Made by a program: the position numbers and the translations under genes
The notes under the pieces: generated by a model
The model's input: the letters and a program-made list of their open reading frames with translations, nothing else
Database searches by the model: none
What the model was told of the DNA's origin: nothing
Source of the DNA: Chthoniobacteraceae bacterium
Lineage (GTDB): Bacteria > Verrucomicrobiota > Verrucomicrobiia > Chthoniobacterales > Chthoniobacteraceae
Direction: 5' to 3'
Length of the DNA stretch: 64,000 nt
NCBI GenBank assembly: GCA_028293625.1
Contig: JAQGOL010000037.1
Location: forward strand, 1-64,000
Shown: positions 44,790 to 53,585 of the stretch, one piece after another
Layout: every line of letters begins with the position of its first letter
Position numbering within the stretch: the first letter of the stretch is position 1

Positions 44790-46070
44790 ATGCCCGTTGA
44801 AACGCAAAGGCTTGAGCAGTTGCTCGAGGTCTATAAAGGCCTCGTGGAAGTGAGCGCCCTCATCAATGGGATTACCAATTCAGGCGAATTGCTGCCCGCG
44901 ATCCTCGATGTCGCGCGCCGGGTGATCAAAGCGGAAGCCGCCTCGCTTTTTCTCGTCCTTCCCAACGGTGATCTCGAACTCGCCAATGCAAGCGGCGGCG
45001 GCACTCTCCCTTTCCCGGGCAATGGGAAAAAAATCATCGTCCCACGCGGACGCGGCATTTCAGGCTGGGTCCTTGAGCACGGCACCCCGCTTTTGATCCC
45101 GGATGCGTATGAAGATCCGCGCTTTTATCCGGAAGTTGATCGTCAGATGGGCTTTCGCACGCGCTCGATTTTATGCGCCCCATTGACTCGCAATGGAAAA
45201 GAGATCGGCGTATTGCAGCTTTTGAACCCGATCGGACGCACCCGTTTTGATGAAGCCGACCTTGATGCATTCAGCGCATACGGCAATCTGGCCGCCACGG
45301 CGATTGATAAATTGCGCGCCACGGAACGCCAGATCGCCCAGGAGCGTATTGACCAGGAGTTCGCGCTTGCCCGGGAAATCCAAACCAGTTTTTTGCCCCA
45401 TACGTTGCCTGAAAAAGATGAAATGGAATTCCATGCGGCCTACCATCCGGCGCTCAATGTCGGCGGCGACTTTTACGATGTGATCGAGCTTGGCCCGGAC
45501 GAGATCTTTTTTGTCATTGGCGATGTTTCCGGGAAAGGAATGGCGGCCGCCTTGGTGATGGCGCAGTCACTCAGTATCCTCAGATTGATTCTTAAGCCGG
45601 GGATTGCGCCGGTTAGCGCCGTGGCACGCTGGAATACGATGCTGAGCGGGCACACAATCCGGGGCATGTTCATCACCGCGATCCTGGGACGGATCATCCC
45701 TTCCACGCGCGAGGTGGAGTTTTGCAACGCGGGACACTGCCATCCCCTGCTCACCGGGCTCCATGGCGACTGCTCTGAGTTAAAATTCACCACATCGCCC
45801 CCGCTCGGCCTCATGCCCGAACTGCCCGGCCGCGCGCACACGCTGCGCATGAACGCCGGGGAATGGTTGGTGCTTTTTACCGATGGCCTCGTGGAATCTT
45901 TTAATGCACAGAATCAAGCGCTCGACACTCAGGGCGTAGTTCGGCTTCTTAATGGCAAGTTTGCGCATGCGCGCGAGGTGATCGACGCTCTAGAATGCGG
46001 CGAACTCGCACACCGGCAGCAAACTCCACCCCACGACGATCTTACGCTCCTTGTTTTTGGTTTCAAATGA
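44790..46070 (+). CDS. GAF-domain PP2C phosphatase, RsbU/SpoIIE type (426 aa)
   Basis: The ATG at 44790 (MPVETQRLEQLLEVYKGLVE) is preferred over 44727. A GAF domain occupies ~20-180 (ARRVIKAEAASLFLVLPNGD, RGISGWVLEHGTPLLIPDAY, IGVLQLLNPIGRTRFDEADL), then a linker helix with LAREIQTSFLPHTLPEKDEM and a SpoIIE/PP2C domain: NVGGDFYDVIELGPDEIFFV, IGDVSGKGMAAALVMAQSLS (metal-binding Asp residues), EFCNAGHCHPLLTGLHGD and LFTDGLVESFNAQNQ. It dephosphorylates an anti-sigma antagonist in partner-switching systems. It overlaps the RsbW-like kinase gene by 4 bp. Confidence 0.92.
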   Translation: MPVETQRLEQLLEVYKGLVEVSALINGITNSGELLPAILDVARRVIKAEAASLFLVLPNGDLELANASGGGTLPFPGNGKKIIVPRGRGISGWVLEHGTPLLIPDAYEDPRFYPEVDRQMGFRTRSILCAPLTRNGKEIGVLQLLNPIGRTRFDEADLDAFSAYGNLAATAIDKLRATERQIAQERIDQEFALAREIQTSFLPHTLPEKDEMEFHAAYHPALNVGGDFYDVIELGPDEIFFVIGDVSGKGMAAALVMAQSLSILRLILKPGIAPVSAVARWNTMLSGHTIRGMFITAILGRIIPSTREVEFCNAGHCHPLLTGLHGDCSELKFTTSPPLGLMPELPGRAHTLRMNAGEWLVLFTDGLVESFNAQNQALDTQGVVRLLNGKFAHAREVIDALECGELAHRQQTPPHDDLTLLVFGFK

Positions 46071-46498
46071 AGCACCAGATCGAATCGCTGCGTGAAATTG
46101 AATTTGCCAGCCACCCCGGCAATCTCTCCCTGGTGCGCGACTTTGTGCGCCAGTTTCTAATCCCCCTGCGCTTTTCCGAAGTCGAAAAGGATCTCATCAT
46201 CCTCGGGCTCGACGAGGCATGCACCAACGTCATCCGCTACGCTTACGATCACCGGGCCGATCAGCTCATCAGTCTCGTTTGCGAGCAGCGCAGCGGCGGT
46301 GTTGTTTTTCGATTACGCGACTTTGGAGCTCAATGCGATCCGTGCAAGCTCAAGGGCCGTCCGCTCGATCTGGTCCAGCCCGGTGGCCTCGGCATCCATC
46401 TCATTCGCAAGGCCTTCGACGCTGTCGATTATCAGCTTCGCACGGAAGGAACTGAACTGGTGCTCGCCAAGGACTTTCGCGGCCTCGAATCGTTTTAA
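46067..46498 (+). CDS. RsbW-like anti-sigma factor/serine kinase (143 aa)
   Basis: GHKL ATPase of the HATPase_c_2 group: N-box LGLDEACTNVIRYAYDHRAD, G1 box LRDFGAQCDPCKL, G2 region QPGGLGIHLIRKAFDAVDYQ, then TELVLAKDF. The ATG at 46067 overlaps the stop of the phosphatase gene (ATGA), giving a translationally coupled phosphatase-kinase pair. An STAS antagonist and the target sigma factor are not next to it. Confidence 0.9.
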   Translation: MKHQIESLREIEFASHPGNLSLVRDFVRQFLIPLRFSEVEKDLIILGLDEACTNVIRYAYDHRADQLISLVCEQRSGGVVFRLRDFGAQCDPCKLKGRPLDLVQPGGLGIHLIRKAFDAVDYQLRTEGTELVLAKDFRGLESF

Positions 46499-46547
46499 TC
46501 TCCTCGCCGCATCTGGCGCTCAACATGCTGATTTGTTCAGGCCCAAT

Positions 46548-47114
46548 ATGAATCGCCTCGCTTTTCGCAGCCTCCTTTCTTCGCTTGATCTTTCAACGCG
46601 GCCCCAGGAAGAACCGCATCGTGTCAAAATGCTTCGGCTTCTCGATTCCACTGCCGACTGTTTTCATCGCAGTTCGTTTCCCGCGCATTTCACGGCAAGC
46701 AGCCTCGTAATCAGTGCCGACGGGAGCCGGGCATTGCTTCATCATCACCGCAAATTAGACAAGTGGCTGCAATTTGGCGGGCATTGCGATGGAGACACGG
46801 ACGTTCTGCGCGTGGCTCAGCGCGAAGCCTTGGAAGAGTCGGGCATTCAAGGGCTTATCCTCGCATCGAGCCGTCCGTTTGATCTCGATATCCACGAGAT
46901 TCCCGCACAAGGAAATGAGCCGGCGCATTTCCACTACGACATCCGCTTTGTCCTGATCGCGCCCGGCAATGCCGCCTTTATCCTAAGCGAGGAGAGCATC
47001 GCATTGCGTTGGTTTACTCCGGAAGAGATGTTGCAATTGCCGCTCGACGAAGGGCTTGTCCGGCTTGTCGGGAAATGGAAAACGCTTCTGCTCAGCCGTT
47101 CCCACGCGGCGTAG
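46548..47114 (+). CDS. Nudix hydrolase (188 aa)
   Basis: Nudix box with one deviation: G-HCDGD-T-DVLRVAQ-RE-AL-EE-SGI, where the first Glu of the consensus is Thr; the metal-binding R-E-x-x-E-E-x-G is intact. FTASSLVISADGSRALLHHH and KLDKWLQFGGHCDGD before it, and EIPAQGNEPAHFHYDIRFVL and SIALRWFTPEEMLQLPLDEG after it, fit the family. Substrate unknown; likely a nucleoside diphosphate derivative. The frame is open to 46299 inside the previous gene; the ATG at 46548 is preferred. Confidence 0.88.
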   Translation: MNRLAFRSLLSSLDLSTRPQEEPHRVKMLRLLDSTADCFHRSSFPAHFTASSLVISADGSRALLHHHRKLDKWLQFGGHCDGDTDVLRVAQREALEESGIQGLILASSRPFDLDIHEIPAQGNEPAHFHYDIRFVLIAPGNAAFILSEESIALRWFTPEEMLQLPLDEGLVRLVGKWKTLLLSRSHAA

Positions 47115-47119
47115 GGCGA

Positions 47120-47749
47120 TCAGACCGGCAGGCGGCTTTTGTGCAGGGGAATCCCGGCACAGTAGTGATCCAGTTTGAGGCGCATCCACATCCGCTCGAT
47201 CGCCAGACCAAGGAGTTCAACATCGCCCCGCGCATCGTGCCGGGCATAACCGGAGGAGGAAATGGAAAGCCGCGAGAGCACCCGATCAAGGCTGTGGCCG
47301 GTTCCGCGGACTGTGCCAAAGAGCCGCCGCGAGAGCTGAATCGAGTCAATTGAAACGACTTCCCGTGTCGAAACCTGGTGGCGCCGGCAGGTTGCTTCGA
47401 GGAATTTCGAGTCGAACCGATGACCGTTATGAGCAATCAAGGTGCCGCCCGCCACAAAGCGCGAAAACTCTGCAAGAACCTCGCAGGCGGGCGAGGCCGC
47501 GGCGACATGCGCATTGCTGATTCCTGTATAACTGGTGATGAAAGCCGATATGGGGACCGAAGGTTTTGCGAAGCTAAAAAACGATTCCTCGCGAACGAGG
47601 CAGCCATCGCGAAACTTCATCGCCGCAATTTGAATAATCTCGTTCTGTTCCGCGGAAAGCCCCGTTGTTTCCAAATCGTAAACGACGAACTCGGTGTGCG
47701 GCACACCGGCCATTTCCAAAATTGCACTGCATCCAAAAGCCATCTCCAA
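47120..47749 (-). CDS. DnaQ-family 3'-5' exonuclease (209 aa)
   Basis: DEDD exonuclease motifs: FVVYDLETTGLSAEQNEIIQ (Exo I D-x-E), AHNGHRFDSKFLEATCRRHQ (Exo II), and YARHDARGDVELLGLAIERM (Exo III, H-D-A-x-x-D). It resembles the epsilon proofreading subunit of Pol III or a DinG/PolC-associated exonuclease without other domains. Convergent with the Nudix gene (5-bp gap). Confidence 0.87.
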   Translation of the reverse strand: MEMAFGCSAILEMAGVPHTEFVVYDLETTGLSAEQNEIIQIAAMKFRDGCLVREESFFSFAKPSVPISAFITSYTGISNAHVAAASPACEVLAEFSRFVAGGTLIAHNGHRFDSKFLEATCRRHQVSTREVVSIDSIQLSRRLFGTVRGTGHSLDRVLSRLSISSSGYARHDARGDVELLGLAIERMWMRLKLDHYCAGIPLHKSRLPV

Positions 47750-47847
47750 TATGAGGGGTGCCGGGGGCGGCGAAGCAAGCGCACATTCCCCTTTCCGCTT
47801 CGCGCCGCTGAAAATGGGCTGCCGGGTTAAGGCGCGGCTGCCTTCCC

Positions 47848-48336
47848 TCAGGGTGATACTGGGTCCGGTTGCTTGGCGGGTTCTTCCTCTTTTTCGTCGA
47901 TCGGAACCACGGCGCCGACGACGCTTCCGTTTTCGGTATTAACGAGGTGGCCGGAACCGTTTACGCCGATAAGCGTTTTCTCGGTTTTGATCATGCAGAG
48001 GAACTCGCTTGAAACCGGTGCAATCACCACGCCGATCACCGTCGCCACGCCCGCCTGTGTGATCTGAACAAGCTGCGCCTCGGAAGTGATCACAAAACGA
48101 TCCTTGGCTCCCGGTAACACACAATACGCAACAACATGGGGTTGTTTTCTTGAAGGCGTTAATGCCGCCGTTTCCGCCTCCGGGTTTAGCATTTTAAACC
48201 CCACAAACTGAATACCGGCAGGAGTCGTTTTCCGCCCCAATTCACGCGGCTGAATCGGACCTTCCAAAAATCCCGCGACCGCTCCGTTTGCCACCATAAA
48301 AACTCCAACTGCTAACCATCGCATACGCATATTCAT
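47848..48336 (-). CDS. hypothetical secreted protein (162 aa)
   Basis: From MNMRMRW at 48336 (frame open to 48384) a signal peptide (LAVGVFMVANGAVAGFL) precedes a ~140-residue domain with alternating beta pattern (VAYCVLPGAKDRFVITSEAQ, VATVIGVVIAPVSSEFLCMI, GSVVGAVVPIDEKEEEPAKQ). No family recognised. Confidence 0.6.
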   Translation of the reverse strand: MNMRMRWLAVGVFMVANGAVAGFLEGPIQPRELGRKTTPAGIQFVGFKMLNPEAETAALTPSRKQPHVVAYCVLPGAKDRFVITSEAQLVQITQAGVATVIGVVIAPVSSEFLCMIKTEKTLIGVNGSGHLVNTENGSVVGAVVPIDEKEEEPAKQPDPVSP

Positions 48337-48603
48337 CTGCTTCCGTCCTCCTTCTCTTTGAATGATCGGTAGGCGATTATCCAACGGTCGCTCTCAGGGA
48401 AAAAAGGGGAAAAAGAGCAGACCGGCATCGGCGGGAAGGATGATTTCAACGCCGCGGACACGCGGATTAACGATTCAATTCGATCGGGGTGGCGGAGCAG
48501 CCCAATACCCTGCGGCGATGAGATTCAGAAGAAGGCATGGGCGGGAATAAAACGCACGGCGCTGTTCGGCAGCACGCAAACTTTACACTGGAGGCGGGAG
48601 GCG

Positions 48604-50166
48604 ATGTTTTTAAACAAAGGCGATTGTGTGGGGATCATCGGTGGCGGTCTTGGGGGATTGGCGGCGGCCTGCACGCTCGCGGCACGGGGCCACCGAGTGA
48701 TCCTTTTTGAACGAAGCGCCCGGGTGGGCGGCGGTATCGTGCATTTCGAAAAAGCCGGTTTTCGTTTTGATCCGCTGCCAGGCATTCCCACTGATCGGGC
48801 GAGCTTAAACCGGATTTTCGCCGAAGCGGGCGAACGCCTTGAAAATTACGTTGAGCTGACCTGCGCCGATCCGCAGTGGCGTTCTTTTTTTCCCGATGGC
48901 ACAACGTTGGATCTTACCAGCGATCCGGCTCGCATGTCCGCCAACCTGGAGGCGTTTGCAAGCAGCGACACGGCCCGGGCGTATCGAAGCTTTATGGCGT
49001 GGACTGCCGGATTGGACGAGTTTTTGGAGCGGTGTTATTTTTGGAAATCGATCGATGGCTGGCGCGACATGTTCAAATTGCGCGCCCTGCTTAACCCGGC
49101 TACTTTATGCCAGCTGGCTCGTCTGCGTCCGAGCCGCACGATTGGGAGCGAAGTGCGCCGTCTCTTTTCAGACCGGCGTCTGCGGCAACTGTGGCTGGAG
49201 TTCGCACAGTTGGCCGGATTGGCACCCCGCTCTTCCCCCGCGATGCTTTGCGGCATCGTCAACCGTCAGGCAAACGACTGGTTTCCGCGGGGAGGATTCA
49301 CTGAAATCCCGGCGGCGCTGGAGCGGCTCGCGCGGGAACTCGGTGTTCAGATCTTCTCCAATACTTGCATCCGTCGGATTCTCATTCAGGACGGGCCCAT
49401 TCCCGAGGTTGAGGGAGTGGAAACCGAGAGCGGCGAACGCGTCCGGTTTTCAACGATTATTTCCAACTCGGATGTCGGACGAACGCATCGTGAATTGCTT
49501 TCAGGAACGCGGGCTTGTGCGCTTTTTGAAAAACGGGATCGATGTGAGCCAACCTGTTCGGCAGTCGTGCTTCATTGGGGATTAAAAAAACGTTACGAGC
49601 ACCTGCTGCATCACAATTTTGTTTTTTCCCGAAATCCCGAAGAGGAGTTTGAGGCTGTCCATCGCGTGGGCAATCCCGCGCCCGACCCGACTTGTTACCT
49701 TCGCGCTCCGGCCATGGCCGATCCTTCAACCGCTCCGGCAGGCGGCGAGGCGCTTTCAGTGCTAATTCACGCGCCTTATCTAAGGAGTGGCCACGACTGG
49801 ACAAGAATGCTTCCGGATTGCCGGCAACAAATCATTAAAAAGCTCAGAACTGAGGCCGGACTCGCCGATATTGAAGAGCGGATTCTAATTGAACACACGC
49901 TGACCCCACGCGATTTCGCGCGCGACCATCACCTCCGCCACGGCGCGATTTACGGAGCGGCAAGCCGGGGCCGTTTTTTTGGCACCTTTAAGCCTGGCAA
50001 CCGGAGCGCCGACCTGCGTGGACTTTATTTCGCGGGAAGTTCCGTTCATCCCGGACTCGGCATGGAATTGATGTCCGGCTGGATCGCCGCCGACGCGCTT
50101 GATGACGATTGCGCCGGCCTCGAAGCCGCCCCGGAATTCATCGAGCCTGAAGTGGCGGAATTTTAA
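48604..50166 (+). CDS. phytoene desaturase-family FAD oxidoreductase (520 aa)
   Basis: CrtI/CrtN-type amine oxidase fold: dinucleotide-binding VGIIGGGLGGLAAACTLAAR, GHRVILFERSARVGGGIVHF, substrate domain (FPRGGFTEIPAALERLAREL, GVQIFSNTCIRRIL) and the C-terminal FAD motif RGLYFAGSSVHPGLGMELMS. It probably desaturates or isomerises a carotenoid or squalene-like chain. A GT2 enzyme resembling carotenoid/hopanoid glycosyltransferases is at 51219, and a polyprenyl synthase at 62991, but no phytoene/squalene synthase is in the window. Exact substrate open. Confidence 0.85.
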   Translation: MFLNKGDCVGIIGGGLGGLAAACTLAARGHRVILFERSARVGGGIVHFEKAGFRFDPLPGIPTDRASLNRIFAEAGERLENYVELTCADPQWRSFFPDGTTLDLTSDPARMSANLEAFASSDTARAYRSFMAWTAGLDEFLERCYFWKSIDGWRDMFKLRALLNPATLCQLARLRPSRTIGSEVRRLFSDRRLRQLWLEFAQLAGLAPRSSPAMLCGIVNRQANDWFPRGGFTEIPAALERLARELGVQIFSNTCIRRILIQDGPIPEVEGVETESGERVRFSTIISNSDVGRTHRELLSGTRACALFEKRDRCEPTCSAVVLHWGLKKRYEHLLHHNFVFSRNPEEEFEAVHRVGNPAPDPTCYLRAPAMADPSTAPAGGEALSVLIHAPYLRSGHDWTRMLPDCRQQIIKKLRTEAGLADIEERILIEHTLTPRDFARDHHLRHGAIYGAASRGRFFGTFKPGNRSADLRGLYFAGSSVHPGLGMELMSGWIAADALDDDCAGLEAAPEFIEPEVAEF

Positions 50167-50191
50167 CCCGTCCAATGCAGGCGGCTCGGCA

Positions 50192-50224
50192 CAAAAAAAA
50201 CGCAATCCGTTGAGGGACTGCGTC
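50192..50224 (-). terminator. rho-independent terminator, minus strand
   Basis: Read on the minus strand, CGCAGTCC and GGATTGCG form an 8-bp stem (one G-U pair) with a short loop, followed by eight T. It follows the gene ending at 50248 and may also act in the other direction on the desaturase transcript, though with one mismatch. Confidence 0.8.
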
Positions 50225-50247
50225 TTTTTAAAGGGTCTGTGGAACGA

Positions 50248-50769
50248 TTACGGCGATTCCTGCGCGCCGATACGAGGATCTGATTCCGACGACTTGGCTC
50301 CATCTTCGCGGGAAGGAAGTGCGACGCGATCGACGCCTCCGCCAAACAGGCGTGCAAAGATACGCTTGGGTGTCACTTTGCCGTGCTCTTCTTCAACCAG
50401 TTCACCGTGCGCCTCGGTTTTCGCATTTTCCCACGCGGGAGCAAAACCGGGCACGTTGATGAGCATCCGTTTTTCGGCGCGGGCATAGACTTCGAGGTCG
50501 CGCTGGATCTTGCGATCAGGCAGCTCATTGAGTGCGTTGACTTTGACGCGGAGAGTTTCGTTCTCCTTGCGCAGCGATTCAAGATCGAGCCGGGTTTTTT
50601 TCATCGCATCGGCTTCAATCTCGAGCTTGTCGCTCAAATGCCGTCTGAAACGCGACAACTCGCCTTTGAGCTTTAAGTTCTGGTAAAGCGCCAGCACGGT
50701 AAAAACGCTCCCGGCGTAAAAACCCCAAGCGGCAGGGTGAGTAAAAAATTCTTGGTTCATCACGGCCAT
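50248..50769 (-). CDS. hypothetical membrane-anchored coiled-coil protein (173 aa)
   Basis: One N-terminal hydrophobic segment (AAWGFYAGSVFTVLALYQNL), then a coiled coil at ~38-95 (RRHLSDKLEIEADAMKKTRL, LRKENETLRVKVNALNEL) and a polar tail. MNQEFFTHP at 50760 is an equally good start. It follows panD with a 3-bp gap on the same strand, so they are likely co-transcribed, although no functional link is obvious. Confidence 0.65.
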   Translation of the reverse strand: MAVMNQEFFTHPAAWGFYAGSVFTVLALYQNLKLKGELSRFRRHLSDKLEIEADAMKKTRLDLESLRKENETLRVKVNALNELPDRKIQRDLEVYARAEKRMLINVPGFAPAWENAKTEAHGELVEEEHGKVTPKRIFARLFGGGVDRVALPSREDGAKSSESDPRIGAQESP

Positions 50770-50772
50770 AAG

Positions 50773-51165
50773 TCAGACGACAATTTGCAATTCCGAGGCA
50801 ACTGATCCGCTGTCGTGACGAACCACCTCGTTGTTTTCATTTAAAAGGAGGACCCGGGGCTTGTGTGCCACCGCTTCCTCCATGGAGAAGGATCCAAAGT
50901 TCATGATCGTAAGCCGATCGCCAATCTTCCCCAGATGCGCGGTGGCACCATTGAGCTGGATTTGGCCGGCGCCGCGTTCCCCGTAAATGACATAGGTTTC
51001 AAACCGTTCGCCGTTGCCCATGTTGCTCACGAGAATTTTCTCGTAAGGCAGAAGGCCCACACGCTCGGCGAGATCGGCGGAAATCGTCATGCTACCTTCA
51101 TAATTAAGGCTGGCTCCAGTGACGGCGGCGCGATGGATTTTTGATTTCAATAGATTCACTTGCAT
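50773..51165 (-). CDS. panD: aspartate 1-decarboxylase (130 aa)
   Basis: PanD: MQVNLLKSKIHRAAVTGASL, NYEGSMTISADL with the Gly-Ser self-cleavage site that creates the pyruvoyl cofactor, NGERFETYVIYGERGAGQIQ, LNGATAHLGKIGDRLTIMNF. It makes beta-alanine for pantothenate/CoA. The frame is open to 51222, but the ATG at 51165 fits the family length (~126-130). Confidence 0.97.
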   Translation of the reverse strand: MQVNLLKSKIHRAAVTGASLNYEGSMTISADLAERVGLLPYEKILVSNMGNGERFETYVIYGERGAGQIQLNGATAHLGKIGDRLTIMNFGSFSMEEAVAHKPRVLLLNENNEVVRHDSGSVASELQIVV

Positions 51166-51218
51166 GGGCAGGCAGCCACGATGCCGATGAGCAAATAAAT
51201 TGCAAGTTTTCGGCGCAA

Positions 51219-52406
51219 TCAATTGCTGGCGATATGCTGATAGGTACGTCCTTTCCAGCTCACGCCCGCGCCGGCACTGCGTCGCCAGCTGTTTAGCCCG
51301 ATGGCCAATGCGAGGGCATGTCCGAAAGGATGCAGTAACGCTCCTAAAAAGGATGTTTTAAAACGGATGGCAAGCAAAAGCCGAATCAAATAGATGAGCC
51401 CCACTTCCATTCCGACGATCCCACCCAATTCCCCCGCTCCGCTAATTGCAATAAACGGCACGAAAAAGAGGCAGAACTGCATCGCCCCAACAAATAAAAA
51501 CGCCGACACCGACCGCTCGAAGGCGGGACGCATATTCTTGGTGAATCCTTCCCAGACCTCTTCAAAACAACGATACATCCGGCACGTGGAAAAATTGACG
51601 GCCTCGCAATTTTCCAGGCGCATTCCCTGACTCAGCCGCGCCGTGATTTCACGTCCCAATGCGACATCCTCAACCAGATGGTTGCGCACCGCCGAATGGC
51701 CGCCAATGGTTTCATAAACCGCGCGTTTAAAAAAAAGAGACTGTCCATTGGCCGCCCCGAGCGAGCGTGCAACTGAACGCGGCAATCGGGCGCCAAGGCC
51801 GGTCTTTTGCAAAAGGGTCAGCAGCCAGTGAGGGTAGAGCACCATCCCAAGGAGCAGGATCATTGGGATGATGAGCTTTTCACTCCACGTTTCGGTCAGC
51901 AGCCGCGGCCACGCTGAAACCAGGCTCGCATTGGTAAGCCCGGCATGGGCCACCAGGGCAGTTACGGTGCCAGGAGCGTGAACCGTGTCGGCATCGGTAA
52001 AAAAAAGATATTCACCCCGGGCTTGTTCCGCCAACTGATGACACGCCCAGTTTTTCCCGGTCCAACCCGCCGGCAATGGCGCGCCTTCGATCAAATGGCG
52101 TCGCGAATCGTCCGGGCGCAGACCGAGTTCTCGAAGGATCTGGCCGGTGCCATCCTCGGAATGATCATCGAGCACGATCAATTCCCAATTCGGATAGGTT
52201 TGCAGAAGAAGGGATGCCGCGCACGGTTTGATATTGCGCGCTTCGTTGCGGGCCGGGACCAGAATGGAAACCAGGGGCGCATCGGGTCCGAACTCGGGAG
52301 CGGCGCGCAACCGCTTGAAGGTTGCCAGATTGGCAAGCACGGTCAAAAGCGAGAAAACCAGGCCGGCAAGAATCAGGATCTGGTAGACCAAGAGGAGTTC
52401 AGGCAT
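51219..52406 (-). CDS. family 2 glycosyltransferase, HpnB/CrtQ-like (395 aa)
   Basis: N-terminal membrane helix, then a GT-A domain: VSILVPARNEARNIKPCAAS, LIVLDDHSEDGTGQILRELG, LFFTDADTVHAPGTVTALVA (D-x-D), and an acceptor-site segment EDVALGREITARLSQG. Two or three C-terminal helices follow (LFVGAMQFCLFFVPFIAISG). This GT2-plus-membrane layout resembles hopene-associated HpnB and staphyloxanthin CrtQ transferases. Proximity to a desaturase gene makes a carotenoid or terpenoid lipid acceptor plausible, but unproven. Confidence 0.82.
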   Translation of the reverse strand: MPELLLVYQILILAGLVFSLLTVLANLATFKRLRAAPEFGPDAPLVSILVPARNEARNIKPCAASLLLQTYPNWELIVLDDHSEDGTGQILRELGLRPDDSRRHLIEGAPLPAGWTGKNWACHQLAEQARGEYLFFTDADTVHAPGTVTALVAHAGLTNASLVSAWPRLLTETWSEKLIIPMILLLGMVLYPHWLLTLLQKTGLGARLPRSVARSLGAANGQSLFFKRAVYETIGGHSAVRNHLVEDVALGREITARLSQGMRLENCEAVNFSTCRMYRCFEEVWEGFTKNMRPAFERSVSAFLFVGAMQFCLFFVPFIAISGAGELGGIVGMEVGLIYLIRLLLAIRFKTSFLGALLHPFGHALALAIGLNSWRRSAGAGVSWKGRTYQHIASN

Positions 52407-52475
52407 CGGGCCGGCGACAGTGCTCTATTTACAACCCGCGCGCCAATTCTATATTGCCGACCTTTTTTGCGTCCG

Positions 52476-53585
52476 ATGCCGACTTTTTTAGAAAATCCCA
52501 GCTCGCCTCTCCTGCGGCGGTTCGCCTCCCTGCTGGAGCCTCTCTCCGATGAACGGCTTGAAGCGATGGCGCATGAGTCCCAGGCGCTGACCCGCCGGAA
52601 TTTTGGCAAGACGATCCGGCTTTTCGCGCCGCTCTATCTATCCAACGAGTGTATAAATAATTGCGCCTACTGCGGATTCTCACGCGACAACGCAATCCTT
52701 CGTGTCACGCTTGAAGTGGATGCCATGCTCAAGGAAGCGCGGCACCTGGCCAAGGAAGGGTTTCGCAATATTCTCCTCGTAGCGGGAGAACATCCAAAAT
52801 TTGTTTCAAACGGCTATCTCGCACGTTGCGTAAAGGCGTTGGCGGCGGAAATCCCGAGCGTCGCTTTGGAGGTGGCGCCAATGGAAGCGGCCGAATATGC
52901 GGAGCTGGTTCAGGCGGGTGCGGAAGGACTCATCGTTTACCAGGAAACCTACAATCGGGACGTCTACGCCGAACTTCATACGCTTGGGCCGAAGAAGGAT
53001 TTTGACGCGCGGCTGAACTGTCCTGAACGCGCTTATGAAGGTGGGTTCAGGCGGATTGGCATCGGCGCCCTTTTTGGGCTGACGGAATGGCGCCAGGAAG
53101 CCATCGCGCTTGCCGCGCACCTTGAATGGTTGCAACGCAAATGTTGGAAAGCCCAATGGACCATCAGTTTGCCTCGGATGCGTCCGTGCGCGGGTGAATT
53201 CACGCCGAAGTTTTTCCTGCCTGATCGGGAGTTTGTTCAATTAATTTGCGCGATGCGGCTCTGTTTTCCCCATGTCGGCATTGTTTTAAGTACACGCGAA
53301 CCGGGCGATTTGCGCGATGCCCTGATCCCACTGGGAATCACGATGATGAGCGCCGGCTCGCACACGGAACCGGGCGGTTATACGGGCCAGGGAAAAGAGA
53401 CGCTTCATCTCACTGTGCGCGGCAAACACGTTGCTCCCGAAAATCTCGCGCTCGATGCCGGCGCGACCGAACAGTTCTCCATCGCAGACGAACGGTCTCC
53501 GGCTGAAATCGCGGCGCTTCTGCGCGCCCAAGGATTTGATCCGGTCTGGAAAGATTGGGATCCTTCCATCCTCGCCACGTCATGA
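52476..53585 (+). CDS. thiH: 2-iminoacetate synthase ThiH (369 aa)
   Basis: Radical SAM enzyme: APLYLSNECINNCAYCGFSR holds C-x3-C-x2-C for the 4Fe-4S cluster, followed by LLVAGEHPKFVSNGYLARCV, GLIVYQETYNRDVYAELHTL and MMSAGSHTEPGGYTGQGKET, all ThiH features. It cleaves tyrosine to dehydroglycine for the thiamine thiazole ring. The frame is open far upstream, but that part is antisense to the glycosyltransferase; the ATG at 52476 fits. It overlaps thiS by 4 bp. Confidence 0.95.
   Translation: MPTFLENPSSPLLRRFASLLEPLSDERLEAMAHESQALTRRNFGKTIRLFAPLYLSNECINNCAYCGFSRDNAILRVTLEVDAMLKEARHLAKEGFRNILLVAGEHPKFVSNGYLARCVKALAAEIPSVALEVAPMEAAEYAELVQAGAEGLIVYQETYNRDVYAELHTLGPKKDFDARLNCPERAYEGGFRRIGIGALFGLTEWRQEAIALAAHLEWLQRKCWKAQWTISLPRMRPCAGEFTPKFFLPDREFVQLICAMRLCFPHVGIVLSTREPGDLRDALIPLGITMMSAGSHTEPGGYTGQGKETLHLTVRGKHVAPENLALDAGATEQFSIADERSPAEIAALLRAQGFDPVWKDWDPSILATS

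Noticed and set aside
51945-52475. Upstream extension of the thiH frame by 177 codons
   Set aside because: It lies antisense to the glycosyltransferase gene and has no ThiH similarity; the ATG at 52476 gives the normal ThiH length.
52300-52475. Possible TPP riboswitch before thiH
   Set aside because: I looked for the conserved CTGAGA/ACCTGATC-type core and did not find it; the region is also coding for the divergent gene.
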